In this document: one piece after another, positions 47,935 to 57,483 of the stretch
How the letters are laid out: each line of letters opens with the position of its first letter
Position numbering within the stretch: the first letter of the stretch is position 1
Assembly (NCBI GenBank): GCA_052034005.1
Contig: JBPOJB010000004.1
Span: forward strand, 1 to 64,000
Reading direction: 5' to 3'
DNA length: 64,000 nt
Origin: JAAYDI01 sp052034005
GTDB lineage: Bacteria; Planctomycetota; Planctomycetia; Pirellulales; Pirellulaceae
Position numbers and translations under genes: made by a program
Notes under the pieces: generated by a model
Seen by the model: the letters and a program-made list of their open reading frames with translations, nothing else
Databases searched by the model: none
Told to the model about the DNA's origin: nothing

Positions 47935-48748
47935 GCGACGTGTCGCGCGGACGAGGCTCTGACCCGGGGACATCATCGCGCAGCACGCTCTGCATCATGG
48001 ACGCGTCTCGGCCGAGGAACAGGGCCAGGCGCTGGCCCATTTCCAGCCGTGACAGCCGCTGCGGGCCTCCGAAATGCAGGATTCCAGTCACCTCCGCGCT
48101 GACGACGTCCAGCAGCCCCTGGGCGGCGAGCTGCAGGCTCAGCGGCGTCCGCCATTCGTCGCTGAACAGCCGGCAGGCCGTGCCGGTGTGTATCGCCTCC
48201 ATCTGCTGCGCAAAGAACGACGGCCGACCGTTGATGGGCGGCCCGAACAGCAGGCTGATCCGCAGCACCAGGTGGCGTGGATGGTCCAGCACCGCGCGCT
48301 CTGCCGTCGCCTTCGTCTGCCCGTAGACGGAAAGCGGAGTCGGGCAGTCCGTCTCGCAGTACCACGGCTTGTCGCCGCCAAACACCAGGTCGGTCGACAC
48401 GTAGACCAGACGCGCCGGGCGGCGGTCGGCCAGGTCGGCCAGGAGTCGTGTGCCGGTGGCGTTGATCTGGCGCGCTTGGTCCGGATTGCGAAAACAGTCG
48501 CCCACGCCGCTCATGGCAGCCGCATGGATCACGAAATCCGGATCGGCCTCGCGGAAGGCCGTGATCACCTGGTCCGTGTCCCGCAGATCCACGCTCCGGC
48601 ACGGATATCCGAACAACTCGACGTTGGGCCGCATGCTCCACGCGACCGCGGGCCAGTCGCGGGCCCGCAGTTCCCGCAAGAGGTAGCTGCCCAATTGTCC
48701 CGAGGCGCCCGTCACAAGGATCCGGCCCGGTGCGCTCTTGCCGCTCAT
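47849..48748 (-). CDS. RmlD-like extended SDR (dTDP-4-dehydrorhamnose reductase family)
   Basis: The protein is 299 aa from ATG 48748 with GAGGTG upstream. The NAD(P)-binding motif VTGASGQLG is at the start, followed by DFVIHAAAMSGVG, YVSTDLVFGG and the YxxxK pair in YGQTKATAE. The C-terminal substrate part has LRISLLFG and GILHFGG, like RmlD and related sugar-nucleotide reductases. A role in nucleotide-sugar or cell-surface glycan synthesis is likely, but the exact substrate is open, since no other rml genes are nearby. The ZIP gene ends 17 bp upstream on the same strand. Confidence 0.85.
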   Translation of the reverse strand: MSGKSAPGRILVTGASGQLGSYLLRELRARDWPAVAWSMRPNVELFGYPCRSVDLRDTDQVITAFREADPDFVIHAAAMSGVGDCFRNPDQARQINATGTRLLADLADRRPARLVYVSTDLVFGGDKPWYCETDCPTPLSVYGQTKATAERAVLDHPRHLVLRISLLFGPPINGRPSFFAQQMEAIHTGTACRLFSDEWRTPLSLQLAAQGLLDVVSAEVTGILHFGGPQRLSRLEMGQRLALFLGRDASMMQSVLRDDVPGSEPRPRDTSLNSERWCNLFPHLPRPEFEESLSRLGVG

Positions 48749-48764
48749 GGGACACCTCGCTTGT

Positions 48765-49841
48765 TCAGGGTACACGACCAGGTCCCGATGCGCTTCCGCC
48801 TGCCCCAGGACGCGACACTATTGTACCCGATCCGCCGACTGGAAACATCGGATAGCGAGAACAGGGGACCTGATGGGCGGAGTCGGCTTCAGCCGGGTGA
48901 TCCTGGTCCGGCCATCGTGGTGACGTCGTCATGACTTCCTGCACCAGCGGCTCTTGAGCGTGTTGGTGTCCGTGCTCGTGTGCATGCTCCGGCTCGAAGA
49001 ACCCGATGGCGAACGACAGCGCGACGCCCGCCAGCAGGGCGGAGAAGAGTATGATGCGGTCGTGATGATGGAACTGGATCTCGGGCAGGATGTCGGCCAG
49101 CGCGATGCAGAGGAATACGCCGGCCGAAAAGCCGAGCGCACAGCCGACTGCGACATGCTGGCCGGCCTCCAACTTCCGGCTGCCGAAGAAGAACACGAGC
49201 GCGCCGAGCGGGCAGACCAACGCGAAGAGCAGGTTCACGATACTGCACGCCCAGCGACTCCAACGCTGAATGACCATCACCGACATGATCGACAGCGAAT
49301 CGAGCGGCTTGTGGAACAGCACGGCCAGGAACGTCCCGGCTCCTAGCATGCCCACCGCCCGCGCGCGACCACCCGCCGCCATCACGCTGGCGGCCACCGC
49401 CACGCCGTCGACCAGCGAGTGGACGGCCAGGCCCAGCAGCAGGCCCAGCCAGGTGAGTCGCCGCCCGCCGTGCACCGCGCCCGGCTCGGCCGGGTGTCGG
49501 CAGTCGTGGTGGGCGTGCGGGCCCTGTGATTCTGCCGGCTCCGTGCCGTTGGAACCGGGTGCCGGGCCGTGCTGGTGCACATTGAACACGCGAATGGTCA
49601 GGAACATGGCCAGCAGGCCGAGCATGCAGGACCAGGCGGCGTAGTCCAGGTTATCCATCTGGACGACCGCATGGGGCAGCATGTGCAGAATCGCCACGCC
49701 CAGCATCAGGCCGCCCACGAAGCTCATCATGAGCTGCATGCGGGTGTGCGTCAGCCGCATCCACAGGGGCAGCCAGCCGCCCGCGAGCGAAGCGAGCGTC
49801 AAGCAAACACAGTAAATCGCGATCAGGATGGCGGGCCACAT
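48765..49841 (-). CDS. ZIP-family metal transporter
   Basis: The protein is 358 aa from ATG 49841. It has eight predicted helices, with a His-rich loop after helix 3 (HQHGPAPG and HAHHDCRHP) and a His-rich segment near the C-terminus (HAHEHGHQHAQ). Helix 4 has HSLVDG and helix 5 has HKPLDS, the ZIP transport-site motifs in altered form. It imports Zn or another divalent ion into the cytoplasm. The last 50 residues, after the final helix, are low-complexity. The gene lies in a tight minus-strand chain with the SGNH hydrolase (20 bp) and the reductase (16 bp). Confidence 0.88.
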   Translation of the reverse strand: MWPAILIAIYCVCLTLASLAGGWLPLWMRLTHTRMQLMMSFVGGLMLGVAILHMLPHAVVQMDNLDYAAWSCMLGLLAMFLTIRVFNVHQHGPAPGSNGTEPAESQGPHAHHDCRHPAEPGAVHGGRRLTWLGLLLGLAVHSLVDGVAVAASVMAAGGRARAVGMLGAGTFLAVLFHKPLDSLSIMSVMVIQRWSRWACSIVNLLFALVCPLGALVFFFGSRKLEAGQHVAVGCALGFSAGVFLCIALADILPEIQFHHHDRIILFSALLAGVALSFAIGFFEPEHAHEHGHQHAQEPLVQEVMTTSPRWPDQDHPAEADSAHQVPCSRYPMFPVGGSGTIVSRPGAGGSASGPGRVP

Positions 49842-49861
49842 GAGCGGGACTCGTACTCCCC

Positions 49862-50977
49862 CTATCGCCTGTCGTCCAGTATTTCCCGCAGGACGTTCGC
49901 GTACGCCTGCGCATTGCGCACGAACCCGAGGTCGGTCGGATGCGAACCGTCGACGGCGGCTTCGCCATCGCTGCCCAGCAGGTCGTCGCCGGGCAGGTAG
50001 TACAGGTGCGGTACGCCGGCGGCGACGAGCGCATCGAACGATTCGCGCAGAGCGCGGTGGTTCTCCTGGTGGAACTTCTGCTGTGCGGGCAGGAACGGCG
50101 CGTTGGTGAAGACTCGATCCTCGACCAGCAGGATCGGCGTCTCGGGGCGGGCTGTGCGCAGCCGCTCGACCAGCGGCCTGGTCCGCGCGCGCACGCTGTC
50201 GGGATTCATGTTCGGCAGGCAGTCGATACAGAACACGGCGGGGTCCAACTCGGCCATCAGGTCCACGAACTCGGGATCCATCGTGCCGTTGCCGGAGAAT
50301 CCCAGGTTGATCGTCGGGCGCTGGAAGCGGCGGTCCAGGATGGCGGGGATGGCCATCCCGGGTCGCGACGCGCATCCGCCGTGCATGATCGACGTGCCGT
50401 AGAAGACCAGCGGTTTATCCGGGCGCGGCGCCACGGGATGGAACGCGCAGCCCGCCGGGACGCCGATCCGGAGCCGGTTCACGCCGTTGTAGAGCGGCAG
50501 ATAGATCGTGTAATGGCGGAGGGTACCGTCCAGGCCGGACACGATCGGCTGCCGCATCGATTGGGCGGTCGGGACGAGCACTTGGACCCATCGGAAATCG
50601 CCGGGCGACAGCTCGCCGTAGAGATCCAGCCCGCTCACGCCGGTGGCGGGCATGTGGGGCATGGCGAGCGACGCGGACAGCAGTTCGTAATCCGCATGGA
50701 TCGCCGTCGCATTGGTCTGGAACCGCACGGCCATGCCGGCCGAGTGGCGGCTCAGGTCCCACACCGGCCCGCGCACCACGCCCTCCGCCTTGGCGGGCAA
50801 TCGATCGAAGTAGCGCCGGCGCTCCAGCGTCTCCCAGCCGCGACCTTCAACACCCCAGGTGGTGACGTCGTGCCATTCGAGTTCCGGATCGGCGGCGGAC
50901 AGGGTGCGGCGCCCCAGCAGGCCCGCGGCACAGATGGCGGCGGAACCCGTCAGGAACGATCGGCGGCTGCAAGTCAT
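49862..50977 (-). CDS. Tat-exported SGNH/GDSL-type hydrolase
   Basis: The protein is 371 aa. ATG 50977, after GGAGGA, gives a twin-arginine signal (MTCSRRSFLTGSAAICAAG). A beta-sandwich N-domain (about 35-180) is followed by an SGNH domain: FYGTSIMHGG (block I Ser), GFSGNG (Gly/Asn blocks) and DGSHPTDLG (catalytic Asp-x-x-His). This domain order is common in planctomycete esterases acting on acetylated glycans. The specific ester is unknown. It starts a probable three-gene minus-strand unit with the ZIP transporter and the reductase. Confidence 0.87.
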   Translation of the reverse strand: MTCSRRSFLTGSAAICAAGLLGRRTLSAADPELEWHDVTTWGVEGRGWETLERRRYFDRLPAKAEGVVRGPVWDLSRHSAGMAVRFQTNATAIHADYELLSASLAMPHMPATGVSGLDLYGELSPGDFRWVQVLVPTAQSMRQPIVSGLDGTLRHYTIYLPLYNGVNRLRIGVPAGCAFHPVAPRPDKPLVFYGTSIMHGGCASRPGMAIPAILDRRFQRPTINLGFSGNGTMDPEFVDLMAELDPAVFCIDCLPNMNPDSVRARTRPLVERLRTARPETPILLVEDRVFTNAPFLPAQQKFHQENHRALRESFDALVAAGVPHLYYLPGDDLLGSDGEAAVDGSHPTDLGFVRNAQAYANVLREILDDRR

Positions 50978-51101
50978 GGTTGAGTCCTCCAGCAGGATGA
51001 CCAAGATGCCAATGGTTCGTTCGGGCGCGCGCGAGGAGGGGCGGGATCGATTCGACCCGGTCGATCCCGTGCCTGCTCGTCGATCTCATCCATCCCGTCT
51101 A

Positions 51102-52847
51102 TCACTTGGTGGACGGCACCGGCCCGGCCAGGACATCGTACTCGTCGATCGCGCTCGTGTCGCGGGCGAGCACCTGTTCGCACTGCATGCGGAGTGTCGG
51201 CAATCCGCCCTCGATGAATCGTCGCGCCACGCGCTGTTTGCGTTCGTTGTGGACCGCCTGTTTCAGCAGCAGGTGTCCGACCAGGATCATGATGGCCGCA
51301 TCGACCAGGCGGCGGCCGACCAGGTCCAGGAAGGCGGTGGGCTGTGTCTTGACGAACTCGATGGCGCGCACCAGCTCTGCTTTGCCGTCGATGAGTTTCT
51401 GTTTGAGATCTTCGAGCGCCGCGAGCTGGTAGCGGGCTTCCTCGTATTGCTCGACGAGTCTCTCGAAGGTGCCGGACGTGACTCCGCGCTCCGCCGCTAC
51501 CACCTGCAGCTGGCTGGTACCCTCGTAGATCGTCGTGATCCGCGCGTCGCGCAGGTAGCGTTCGGCGGCGTAATCCTGCATGTAGCCGGACCCGCCGAGC
51601 ACCTGGATGGCGGTGTCCGCGACGCGGCAGCACATTTCGGAGGCGTAGTACTTGCTCATCGGGGTGAGCATGCTGTTGAGCCGCTTGAGCGAGCGGAGCT
51701 CCTTCTTGTACGTCTTGAGCTGCTCCGGGTCGAGCTGCTCGGCGCACGTCTCCGTCAGACGCAGATAGTTGTTCTCGAGGTCGCAGACCCGACTCGTCTC
51801 ATAGGTCAGCGCGCGGGCCGCCTCGATGGCGATCCGCATGTCCGTGACCATCTCGGCGACCGGCGGCAGCAGTTCGATCGCCCGGCCGAACTGGTGCCGC
51901 GTATGCGCGTAGGTCCGGGCCAGTCGAAACGCCGCTTCGGCGATCCCCAGCGACTGTGCGGCGATCCCGACCCGCGCGCCGTTCATCAGGGCCAGCACGT
52001 AGGTGATCAGGCCGCGCTGGCGTTCGCCGACCAGGCGGGCGGGCATGTTGTCGAACACCAGTTCGCAGGTGGGCGACCCGTGGATCCCCAGCTTCTTTTC
52101 CAGGTGCCGCACCTTGACCTGCTCCGACCGCTCCGAGATGAACAGGCTCAGCCCGCGCCCGTCGCTGATGTGCGGCTCGCTGCGGGCCAGCGTCAGCAGG
52201 ATCTCTCCGCAGCCGTTGGTGATGAACCGTTTCACGCCGTTGAGGTACCACTGGCCCTGTTCGTCCTGGTGTGCGCGCAGCCGTACCGCCTGCAGGTCGC
52301 TGCCCGCGTCCGGCTCGGTCAACACCATCGCCCCGGTCACTTCGCCGTTGGCGAACCGCGGCAGCACCTCGTCCTTGATCTCCTGGCTGGCGAACGCGTT
52401 GACCGTCTCGGCGATCCCCTGGAGGCCGAACATGTTCATGAACGACGCGTCGGCCCGCGACACGATCTCGGTGGCCATCGTGTAGATCAGGTTGGGGCAG
52501 TTCAGACCCCCGTACTTGCGCGGCAGGGTGAAGCCCATCAGCTCGGCCTGCGACATGCGGTGGAGGTTCTCACGCACGCGCGGGTGCAGCGTGACCGTGC
52601 CGTTCTCGTTGAGCGTGTTGCCCTCCCGATCCACCGTCTCGGCGTTGGGCGCAATCGTCTCGGCCGCGACCGCGCCGGTGATCTCCAGCGTCCGGCGGTA
52701 ATTGTCCACGGCGTCGGCCGCGTCGGTCGGCACATAGTCCGCCGCGCCGTTCTCCGCGTGCAGTTCCTGCAGACGCGCGATTTCCCGGATGTCGATGTGA
52801 TCGAACAGGAACAGGATGTCGGGATTGTCGAGAAAGAAATTAGCCAC
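51102..52847 (-). CDS. Acyl-CoA dehydrogenase (ACAD) linked to etfAB
   Basis: The protein is 581 aa. GTG 52847, with GGGAG just upstream, is chosen over an ATG at 52949, because the extra sequence is a heptamer microsatellite. ACAD features are MVLTEPDAGSDLQ, RFITNG, KKLGIHGSPTCELVF, the FAD/CoA helix region, AIQVLGGSGYMQDY and ITTIYEGTSQLQ with candidate catalytic Glu442. The C-terminal 130 residues extend past the usual fold, as in longer ACADs. It oxidises an acyl-CoA to the enoyl-CoA and passes electrons to ETF, encoded directly upstream on the same strand. Confidence 0.92.
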   Translation of the reverse strand: MANFFLDNPDILFLFDHIDIREIARLQELHAENGAADYVPTDAADAVDNYRRTLEITGAVAAETIAPNAETVDREGNTLNENGTVTLHPRVRENLHRMSQAELMGFTLPRKYGGLNCPNLIYTMATEIVSRADASFMNMFGLQGIAETVNAFASQEIKDEVLPRFANGEVTGAMVLTEPDAGSDLQAVRLRAHQDEQGQWYLNGVKRFITNGCGEILLTLARSEPHISDGRGLSLFISERSEQVKVRHLEKKLGIHGSPTCELVFDNMPARLVGERQRGLITYVLALMNGARVGIAAQSLGIAEAAFRLARTYAHTRHQFGRAIELLPPVAEMVTDMRIAIEAARALTYETSRVCDLENNYLRLTETCAEQLDPEQLKTYKKELRSLKRLNSMLTPMSKYYASEMCCRVADTAIQVLGGSGYMQDYAAERYLRDARITTIYEGTSQLQVVAAERGVTSGTFERLVEQYEEARYQLAALEDLKQKLIDGKAELVRAIEFVKTQPTAFLDLVGRRLVDAAIMILVGHLLLKQAVHNERKQRVARRFIEGGLPTLRMQCEQVLARDTSAIDEYDVLAGPVPSTK

Positions 52848-52885
52848 GGTCGGCTCCCGGTGGTTGATCTTGATGTCCGCAGTCC

Positions 52886-52927
52886 TGCGTTCTGCGTTCT
52901 GCGTTCTGCACTCTGCACTCTGCACTC
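52886..52927 (+). repeat. Heptanucleotide microsatellite
   Basis: Six perfect 7-mers: three TGCGTTC followed by three TGCACTC. They lie between the ACAD start and the etfA stop, in the leader of the ACAD. Confidence 0.93.
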
Positions 52928-52961
52928 CGACCCACAAACCGTGGACCACGGTTTGGGCGGA

Positions 52962-53996
52962 TTACTCGCTGGTTCGCTCCTTCAAGGCCTTGATCATGGT
53001 GGGGATGACCTTATTCATGTCACCGACGATACCATAGTGGGCCACGGAGAAGATGGGCGCGTCGGGGTCGGTGTTGATGGCGATGATCTTAGCGGATTCT
53101 TCCATACCTGCGCGGTGCTGGACGGCGCCGCTGATGCCGGCGGCGATGTAGAGTGCGGGTCGCACGGTCGTGCCGGTCTGGCCGACCTGATAGTCCTTGC
53201 TGATGAACCCGCCGTCTACGGCCGCCCGGCTGGCTCCGACGGCGCCCCCGATGGCGGCGGCCAGTTCATGGATGAGCTGGAAATTGGCTTTGCTGCCGAC
53301 CCCTGCGCCGCCGGCCACGATCACCCGGGCGCCCTTGAGGTTCACCGAGCGTTTCGCGACGTGTTTTTCGATCAGCTGGACGGCGAACAGTTCGTCGTCC
53401 AGCGTGACGGTCAGCGGGATGGCGGTGCCGGTTCGTCGCGGGTCGGGCTCCCGCAACGGCATGACGCCCTCGCGGACGGTGGCCATTTGCGGCCACATAT
53501 CATAGTTGACGATCGTGGCGATGATATTGCCGCCGAACGCCGGTCGGATTTGCAGCAGCAGGTTCGCGTGCAACGTCTTGGTGCGCGGGTCCGTGACGTC
53601 CTGGATGTCCAGGTCCGTACAGTCGGCGGTCATGCCGGCCCGCATTGCGGATGCGACGCGGGGCGCCAGGTCGCGGCCCAGCGGCGTCGCACCGTACATG
53701 ACGATCTGCGGCTGGTGCATCTCGATGGCGTGGCACACGCACCGGGCGTACGGGCCGGTCTGGTAGTGCTTGAGCCGTGGGTCTTCCATCACATACACAT
53801 GGTCGATGCCGTGTGCGATCAGCGGCGGCACCAGGTGGGCGACCCGCGCGCCGGCCAGCACGGCGCCGGCCGGCACCTGGAGCCGATCGGCCAGCTCCCG
53901 CGCCTTGCCGCACAGCTCCAGCACGACCTCGGGCAGCGCCCCCTCGTCCTGCTCGGCATAGACCCAGACTTCACCGTTGCGGTTCACTTCGATCAT
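52962..53996 (-). CDS. etfA: Electron transfer flavoprotein, alpha subunit
   Basis: The protein is 344 aa. The N-terminal domain carries WVYAEQDEG and HLVPPLIAHGIDHVYV. The C-terminal FAD-binding domain has GGAGVGSKANFQLIHELA, GASRAAVDGGF, QVGQTGTTVRPALYIAAGIS and the family signature HRAGMEESAKIIAINTD. It forms a heterodimer with the etfB product and carries electrons from acyl-CoA dehydrogenases to ETF:quinone oxidoreductase. etfB ends 15 bp upstream, and the ACAD follows across the microsatellite. Whether this ETF is a bifurcating type cannot be told here. Confidence 0.95.
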   Translation of the reverse strand: MIEVNRNGEVWVYAEQDEGALPEVVLELCGKARELADRLQVPAGAVLAGARVAHLVPPLIAHGIDHVYVMEDPRLKHYQTGPYARCVCHAIEMHQPQIVMYGATPLGRDLAPRVASAMRAGMTADCTDLDIQDVTDPRTKTLHANLLLQIRPAFGGNIIATIVNYDMWPQMATVREGVMPLREPDPRRTGTAIPLTVTLDDELFAVQLIEKHVAKRSVNLKGARVIVAGGAGVGSKANFQLIHELAAAIGGAVGASRAAVDGGFISKDYQVGQTGTTVRPALYIAAGISGAVQHRAGMEESAKIIAINTDPDAPIFSVAHYGIVGDMNKVIPTMIKALKERTSE

Positions 53997-54011
53997 CGCG
54001 CTACCCGGTCC

Positions 54012-54926
54012 TTATCCAATACTGTGATCCACCACCAGTTCGTGGATCAGTCGGCGGATGCCTTCATCGGTCGGCGGTATTTCGGTGTATCCTTCCTTCG
54101 TCAATACGATGGCCTGGATGCGGAACACTTTGGTGGGCGAGCCGGCCAGGCCGCAGCGCGACAGGTCAGCGCCGATCTTGTCCAGGTCCCACTGTTCGAT
54201 CAGCAGGCCTTGTCGCTCCAGGGCCTCGGTGCGGCGCGCCGTCTCGGCCGACCGCGCCTCCTCGGTCGCGTCGGGCATGGCCAGCTTCACTTCGCTGGTC
54301 AACTCCGTGGCGATCCGTGCCCGCTTGAACCGATGCACGCGCCGCGCCGCTTCCGGGCGCGGCCGATTTGCGGTTTCCATGACCGTGATCAGTACGGGCA
54401 GCGTGGCGTCGACGATTTCCCACCCGTGGCCCGTGTTGCGCCGCACGCGTACCGTCCGGTCCTGGATGTCGATCAGTTCCTCGAGATAGGTGATCTGCGG
54501 GAACCCCAGCTTCTCGGCACATTGGGGGCCGACCTGCGCCGTATCGCCGTCGATCGCCTGCCGGCCCGCGAACACCAGGTCGGCCCGGCCGATCGTCCGG
54601 ATCGTCTGGGCGAGGATGTAGCTGGTGGCCAGCGTGTCGCTGGCGGCCGCCCGGCGATCGGTCAGCAGGATGGCGCGGTCCGCGCCGCGGAACAGGCAGG
54701 ACCGCAGCACGTCGGCCGCCTTGGGCGGGCCCATGCTCACGGCGGTCACGGTGCCCCCGAAGCGGTCCCGGACTTCCAGGGCGGTCTCGAGCGCGTGAAG
54801 GTCCTCGGGGTTGAAAATCGCGGGCAGGGCGCCACGGTTCACGGTCCCGTCCGCCTTCATGGCCTCGGCCGTCACATTGGCCGTGTCGGGGACCTGCTTG
54901 ACGAGCACAATGCAGTGATAAGACAA
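54012..54926 (-). CDS. etfB: Electron transfer flavoprotein, beta subunit (TTG start)
   Basis: The protein is 304 aa. The start is TTG 54926, supported by GAGGGGGGAG nine bases before and by family alignment (SYHCIVLVKQVPDTANV). Typical ETF-beta features are NPEDLHALETALEVRD, VSMGPPKAADVLR, DLVFAGRQAIDGDTAQVGP and the AMP-binding-type loop. It pairs with etfA. The C-terminal 60 residues (GLLIEQWDLDKIGAD, VLTKEGYTEIPPTDEGIRRL) go beyond the basic fold and may form the subunit arm. It diverges from the second ACAD across 223 bp. Confidence 0.94.
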   Translation of the reverse strand: MSYHCIVLVKQVPDTANVTAEAMKADGTVNRGALPAIFNPEDLHALETALEVRDRFGGTVTAVSMGPPKAADVLRSCLFRGADRAILLTDRRAAASDTLATSYILAQTIRTIGRADLVFAGRQAIDGDTAQVGPQCAEKLGFPQITYLEELIDIQDRTVRVRRNTGHGWEIVDATLPVLITVMETANRPRPEAARRVHRFKRARIATELTSEVKLAMPDATEEARSAETARRTEALERQGLLIEQWDLDKIGADLSRCGLAGSPTKVFRIQAIVLTKEGYTEIPPTDEGIRRLIHELVVDHSIG

Positions 54927-55149
54927 CGCTACGACTCCCCCCTCGTGTGATTCGGGTCAGCGGTGGCAGAGGCCTGATTATGGGGGCTTATCCGGCGCGG
55001 GGTCAAGGCCACTGGAAAGTGCGCAACCAGGCCGTCCGACAGCGCTGCGCAGCGCGTGCAATTCTCCCGCGGGCGCCGGAGCAGTATAATGAGCCAGCAA
55101 CCGAGGACAGGCTGGAAGCCTCTCTCACGATCAGGAGCAACGAACGACT

Positions 55150-57396
55150 ATGGCGACGGCTGCCACCCCTTCACGCGACGATGCGGCCATGTTGCCGGCG
55201 CTGCCGGGCGACGACGTGCGGTCCATCATGTGGCGTCTGACCGACCGGGACGATCTCTGGACGATGGTCCGCCGCGCGCGGGGCGTCGCGCGCGGGCTGG
55301 TGGCCCGGCTGGTTGCCGCCGGGCAGCGGGACACGTGTGAGTGGACGGTGGAGAAGAGCCGGTTGCTCGAGGCGTTGGACGCGGCGGGCCTGTCGGCCAT
55401 CTTCGTGGATCCGGAGTATGGCGGGCCGATCGACGGGCCGAAGAATATCGCCACGGCGCTGGCCGCCTATGAGCTGGCCTGGGTCGACGGCGGCGCGGCC
55501 ACGTGCCTGATTGCGCTGGGCCTGGCCTTGCAGCCCATTATCGTGGCCGGGACGGACGAGCAGCGTGCCAGGTACCTGGGTGCGAGCGTGCCGGCGCGCG
55601 AACCGGGCGCGGACCGGCGCGTGATGCGCGGCGCGTTCTGCCTGACCGAGCCGCTGCCCTACGCGGGTGTCGATACCGGAATCCTCTCGGGCCGCGTGCG
55701 CGTGGCGCGGTGGGAGGGGGACGAGACGCCCTGGCTGCAGGTGCGGAAGCAGGGGCGGTTCACGAACAACATGGACTTCGCCGACTTCGTCGTGGCGGCG
55801 GTCGCCTCGGACGACCCCCGCATCCAAGGCACCTGCATGATCATCCTGGAGGAGGGCGATGCTGGCACGTTCGACCGGGGCGCGGTGACCCGCAAGCTCG
55901 TCCACCAGCTCACCTCGACCCGCGATCCGGTGTTTGACCTGTGCGTGCCCGCGTCGCGGATTGTCGGCGGCTACACCATCGAAGACGGGGTGATCGTCCC
56001 GCGTTTCACGCACGGGCAGATCCTGGAATCCGTGTTCTCGCGCACGCGCGTCCCGGCCGGCGTGATGACAGGTGCCAAATTGTTGTCATCAATTGAGCCG
56101 ATCGTCCGGTACCAGCGGGAGCGGTTCCGGGGCGGGGAAGGGCAGCCGGGCACGCCGCGCCATGATCTGGGCCTGCAGACCAAGGAAGATGCGCTCCACC
56201 GCCTGGTCGATATCTGGGCGGCGGGCGAAGCCGCCTGCAGCCTGGGGTTCGCCGCCGCACGCCATTTCGACTCGTATGCGGAACTGGAGACGCACAAACG
56301 GGAGATCTTCGCGGCGGAAGGGATCCCGTTGAGCGGCGGCCCGCATCGGATCCCGCCCGAGGCGACCCGGCGGGCGCTGGAGTACCTGCGGTTGTGCGTC
56401 GCGCCCGACGACGAACGCGACGATCGGCGATTGGCCGAACTGGCGCAGAGCCGAGTGATCGACTTCGCCGTGCGGCAGGCGGTCGGGAAGGTCCTGTCGC
56501 CCGCGACCAAGCTGTGGAACACCGGACAGGGGGCGATGCTGTTGCGCCAGGCCGTCAGCTTGATGGGCGGGTTCGGCATCACCGAGGATTGCCCGGGCTT
56601 CCTGCCGCAGAAGTGGATGGATTCCCAGCTGGAGGCGACCTACGAAGGGCCGGAAGCGGTGCAGCGACGACAGTTGATCGTCACCATGACGAACGAACTG
56701 TTCCTGGCGCAGTTCCGCAAGTGGACGTGGGACATGGGCCGGATTGCGGCCGAACGGCCGGGGACCGGAGCATGCACGCTGGCGGCGGCGATGGACCTGT
56801 GGAGCTGGACGCTGCACTACCTGCGCCACGCGGAGGACGCCGAGGGCCGGCCGCTGTACCGCGACAAGCGGCAGGGCGCCACGTTCCCGATGGCCGATGC
56901 GCTCTGCTGGCTGCTGGCCGCGTACTACCAGATCCTCGACACTATCGAACTGGCGTCCCGCGGTGCGGCCGACCCGCAGCACGCACCCGCCCGCGATGGA
57001 TACGTGCAGTTCTTCACCGATCTGTGCCACGTGCAAGCCGCCCGGTCGGCCGGCGAAGTGGCCCGCATCTGCTCCGAACTGGCCTTCGGCTACCATCGCC
57101 ATCCGAGTTGGGATCCGGAGTGCGATGCGTGCATGGGCGCCGGCGAACTCGATACGCTCGAAGGCTGGATCCCGGGGATCTCCGTGGGGGTCCGCCTGAC
57201 CGGCGATGTGGTGGAAGAAGACGGCAGCCGCCTGGCCAAGGCGGGGCCCTGCGTGCGATTCGACGGGCTGCGCCCGTTTGTCGACCGCCGCAGCAAGCTG
57301 GACGGATGCCTGACCGGCGCGCGACTTGCCAAAGACCGCGCCGGCTACGCGCTCTCGCAGGTCCCGATCCCGGAGAAACTGGATTATCCGCAGTGA
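55150..57396 (+). CDS. Large acyl-CoA dehydrogenase paralogue
   Basis: The protein is 748 aa, longer than standard ACADs. Residues about 60-520 hold the ACAD core: AIFVDPEYGG, GAFCLTEPLPYAG, FTNNMDFADFVVA, TGAKLLSS, AVSLMGGFGITEDCPG and TYEGPEAVQRRQ with candidate Glu499. The remaining 230 residues are a family-specific helical tail with a CDACMG pair. AGGAG lies 13 bases before ATG 55150. The shared divergent region with etfBA suggests that ETF is its electron acceptor. Two distinct ACADs beside one ETF may serve successive or different acyl substrates. Confidence 0.88.
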   Translation: MATAATPSRDDAAMLPALPGDDVRSIMWRLTDRDDLWTMVRRARGVARGLVARLVAAGQRDTCEWTVEKSRLLEALDAAGLSAIFVDPEYGGPIDGPKNIATALAAYELAWVDGGAATCLIALGLALQPIIVAGTDEQRARYLGASVPAREPGADRRVMRGAFCLTEPLPYAGVDTGILSGRVRVARWEGDETPWLQVRKQGRFTNNMDFADFVVAAVASDDPRIQGTCMIILEEGDAGTFDRGAVTRKLVHQLTSTRDPVFDLCVPASRIVGGYTIEDGVIVPRFTHGQILESVFSRTRVPAGVMTGAKLLSSIEPIVRYQRERFRGGEGQPGTPRHDLGLQTKEDALHRLVDIWAAGEAACSLGFAAARHFDSYAELETHKREIFAAEGIPLSGGPHRIPPEATRRALEYLRLCVAPDDERDDRRLAELAQSRVIDFAVRQAVGKVLSPATKLWNTGQGAMLLRQAVSLMGGFGITEDCPGFLPQKWMDSQLEATYEGPEAVQRRQLIVTMTNELFLAQFRKWTWDMGRIAAERPGTGACTLAAAMDLWSWTLHYLRHAEDAEGRPLYRDKRQGATFPMADALCWLLAAYYQILDTIELASRGAADPQHAPARDGYVQFFTDLCHVQAARSAGEVARICSELAFGYHRHPSWDPECDACMGAGELDTLEGWIPGISVGVRLTGDVVEEDGSRLAKAGPCVRFDGLRPFVDRRSKLDGCLTGARLAKDRAGYALSQVPIPEKLDYPQ

Positions 57397-57483
57397 ACTC
57401 CTCTGGGGGCCGAAGCTTGGGTACGGGGTTTCCGACTATGAGCCTCTGGTTTCCGATGTCTGGTATCTGAGAGGCGCGGTTCG

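Noticed and set aside
52850..52949. Upstream ATG extension of the ACAD
   Set aside because: The extra residues come from the heptamer repeat and precede a well-placed GTG with a ribosome-binding site.
50859..54950. A 1363-codon plus-strand open frame
   Set aside because: It lies opposite the SGNH, ACAD, etfA and etfB genes. Its translation has no domain and reflects high GC with rare stops on the antisense strand.
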